This document shows, piece after piece, positions 6,084-6,716 of a stretch of DNA of 6,716 nucleotides. The notes beneath the pieces are model-generated. The model was not told the origin of the DNA. It ran no database searches and saw only the letters and a program-made list of their open reading frames with translations. The DNA is taken from positions 1-6,716 of the forward strand of contig JAYGED010000187.1 in NCBI GenBank assembly GCA_046582565.1. Reading direction: 5' to 3'. Numbering within the stretch: the stretch's first letter is position 1; each line of letters opens with the position of its first letter. The translations under genes and the position numbers were made by a program. This DNA is from JAYGED01 sp046582565. GTDB taxonomy: Bacteria > Pseudomonadota > Alphaproteobacteria > JAAXGF01.

Positions 6084-6716
6084 ATGACGGCTAAACCAGC
6101 CTGCGATGATCGGATACTTGCCTCGCTGCGCCAGCTTCTCGGGGATCGCTTGTCTATCTCCGAGGCAGAGCGCGCCCATCACGGCAAGGATGTCTCCTAT
6201 CTCGCCGGTCATCCCCCCGAGGCGGTGGCCTATGTGCAATCCACCGAGGAAGTGAGCGCCGTGGTCGAGATCTGCGCCAGCTACGGTGTGGCGGTGGTGC
6301 CCTACGGCACGGGAACCTCTCTCGAAGGCCATCTCGCGGCCCTGGAAGGCGGGGTCTGCATCGATCTTAGCCGCATGGACCAGGTGCTCCGGGTCAATGC
6401 CGAAGACATGGACGTTACCGTCCAGGCCGGGGTCACCCGCAAGCAGCTCAATCAGCATTTACACGATACGGGTCTGTTCTTCCCCATCGACCCGGGGGCC
6501 GACGCCTCCCTCGGCGGCATGGCGGCGACCCGCGCCTCGGGCACCAACGCGGTGCGCTACGGCACCATGCGCGAGAACGTGCTGGCGCTCACCGTGGTGC
6601 TCGCCGACGGGCGGATCATCAAGACCGCCAGCCGGGCGCGCAAATCAGCCGCCGGATACGATCTGACCAGGTTGTTCGTCGGCTCGGAAGGCACCCTCGG
6701 GGTGATCACCGAGGTG
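6084..6716 (+). CDS. FAD-linked D-lactate dehydrogenase (cytochrome type), N-terminal part (cut by the right edge)
   Basis: This belongs to the FAD-binding PCMH/oxidase family that includes D-lactate dehydrogenase (cytochrome; Dld1/LDHD) and glycolate oxidase subunit GlcD. These oxidise a D-2-hydroxyacid to the 2-oxoacid and pass electrons to the respiratory chain. The 211 codons present cover the FAD-binding domain: HHGKDVSYLAG (32-42), VPYGTGTSLEGH (72-83), which binds the flavin pyrophosphate, FFPIDPGADASLGGMAATRA (132-151), GTNAVRYGTMRENV (153-166), and GSEGTLGVITEV (200-211). The PGADASLGGMAATRASGTNAVRYGT block is closer to the D-lactate dehydrogenase branch than to GlcD, so D-lactate is the favoured substrate, though related hydroxyacids are possible. 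The substrate-binding C-terminal domain lies beyond the window. No signal peptide is seen. Start 6084 is chosen by its Shine-Dalgarno; ATG 6078 or 6069 would add two or five residues. The gene diverges from the thioesterase across about 40 bp. Confidence 0.93.
   Translation, partial: MTAKPACDDRILASLRQLLGDRLSISEAERAHHGKDVSYLAGHPPEAVAYVQSTEEVSAVVEICASYGVAVVPYGTGTSLEGHLAALEGGVCIDLSRMDQVLRVNAEDMDVTVQAGVTRKQLNQHLHDTGLFFPIDPGADASLGGMAATRASGTNAVRYGTMRENVLALTVVLADGRIIKTASRARKSAAGYDLTRLFVGSEGTLGVITEV

Noticed and set aside
6044..6085. Longer thioesterase start at 6085
   Set aside because: It has no good ribosome site, the 14 extra residues look non-conserved, and it would overlap the divergent promoter and the start of the dehydrogenase gene.

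Overview
The window reads as ordinary chromosome of an alphaproteobacterium, probably a Rhodospirillales-like lineage. It is GC-rich, and the genes have typical alphaproteobacterial forms: an HflK with a long glycine-rich N-terminus, a 370-residue Mrp with an N-terminal MIP18-type domain, a UvrD with a short N-terminal extension and C-terminal Tudor-like domain, and a D-lactate dehydrogenase of the cytochrome-linked type. This assignment is inference from protein character. No rRNA, tRNA, integrase, transposase gene or CRISPR array is visible.

Layout: (1) 1-273, minus strand, the first 91 codons of hflK, running off the left edge. (2) 274-483, a 210-bp divergent promoter region with candidate promoters for both sides, a small palindrome and a short tandem motif. 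(3) 484-1596, plus strand, mrp, with a very strong ribosome binding site. (4) 1597-1714, a convergent gap holding an 18-bp perfect tandem duplication that repeats the mrp stop codon, and a 21-bp perfect inverted repeat in an AT-rich patch. (5) 1715-6043, minus strand, three overlapping genes transcribed right to left: a hotdog-fold acyl-CoA thioesterase, a CLC-family anion transporter with a C-terminal CBS-like domain, and the helicase uvrD. (6) 6044-6083, a 40-bp divergent promoter gap. (7) 6084-6716, plus strand, the first 211 codons of an FAD-linked D-lactate dehydrogenase, cut by the right edge.

The genes belong to several housekeeping processes: membrane protease control (HflK with FtsH), Fe-S cluster delivery (Mrp), DNA repair and replication (UvrD), anion transport (CLC), acyl-CoA hydrolysis, and respiratory oxidation of a 2-hydroxyacid. 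The thioesterase, CLC and uvrD genes overlap by 4 and 8 nt and probably form one translationally coupled transcript, although their functions have no obvious link.

I see no new multi-gene system. The most noteworthy items are the REP-like hairpin with its neighbouring duplication after mrp, and the CLC protein. That protein keeps the gating glutamate but has replaced the central serine, the internal proton glutamate and the central tyrosine of the E. coli exchanger.
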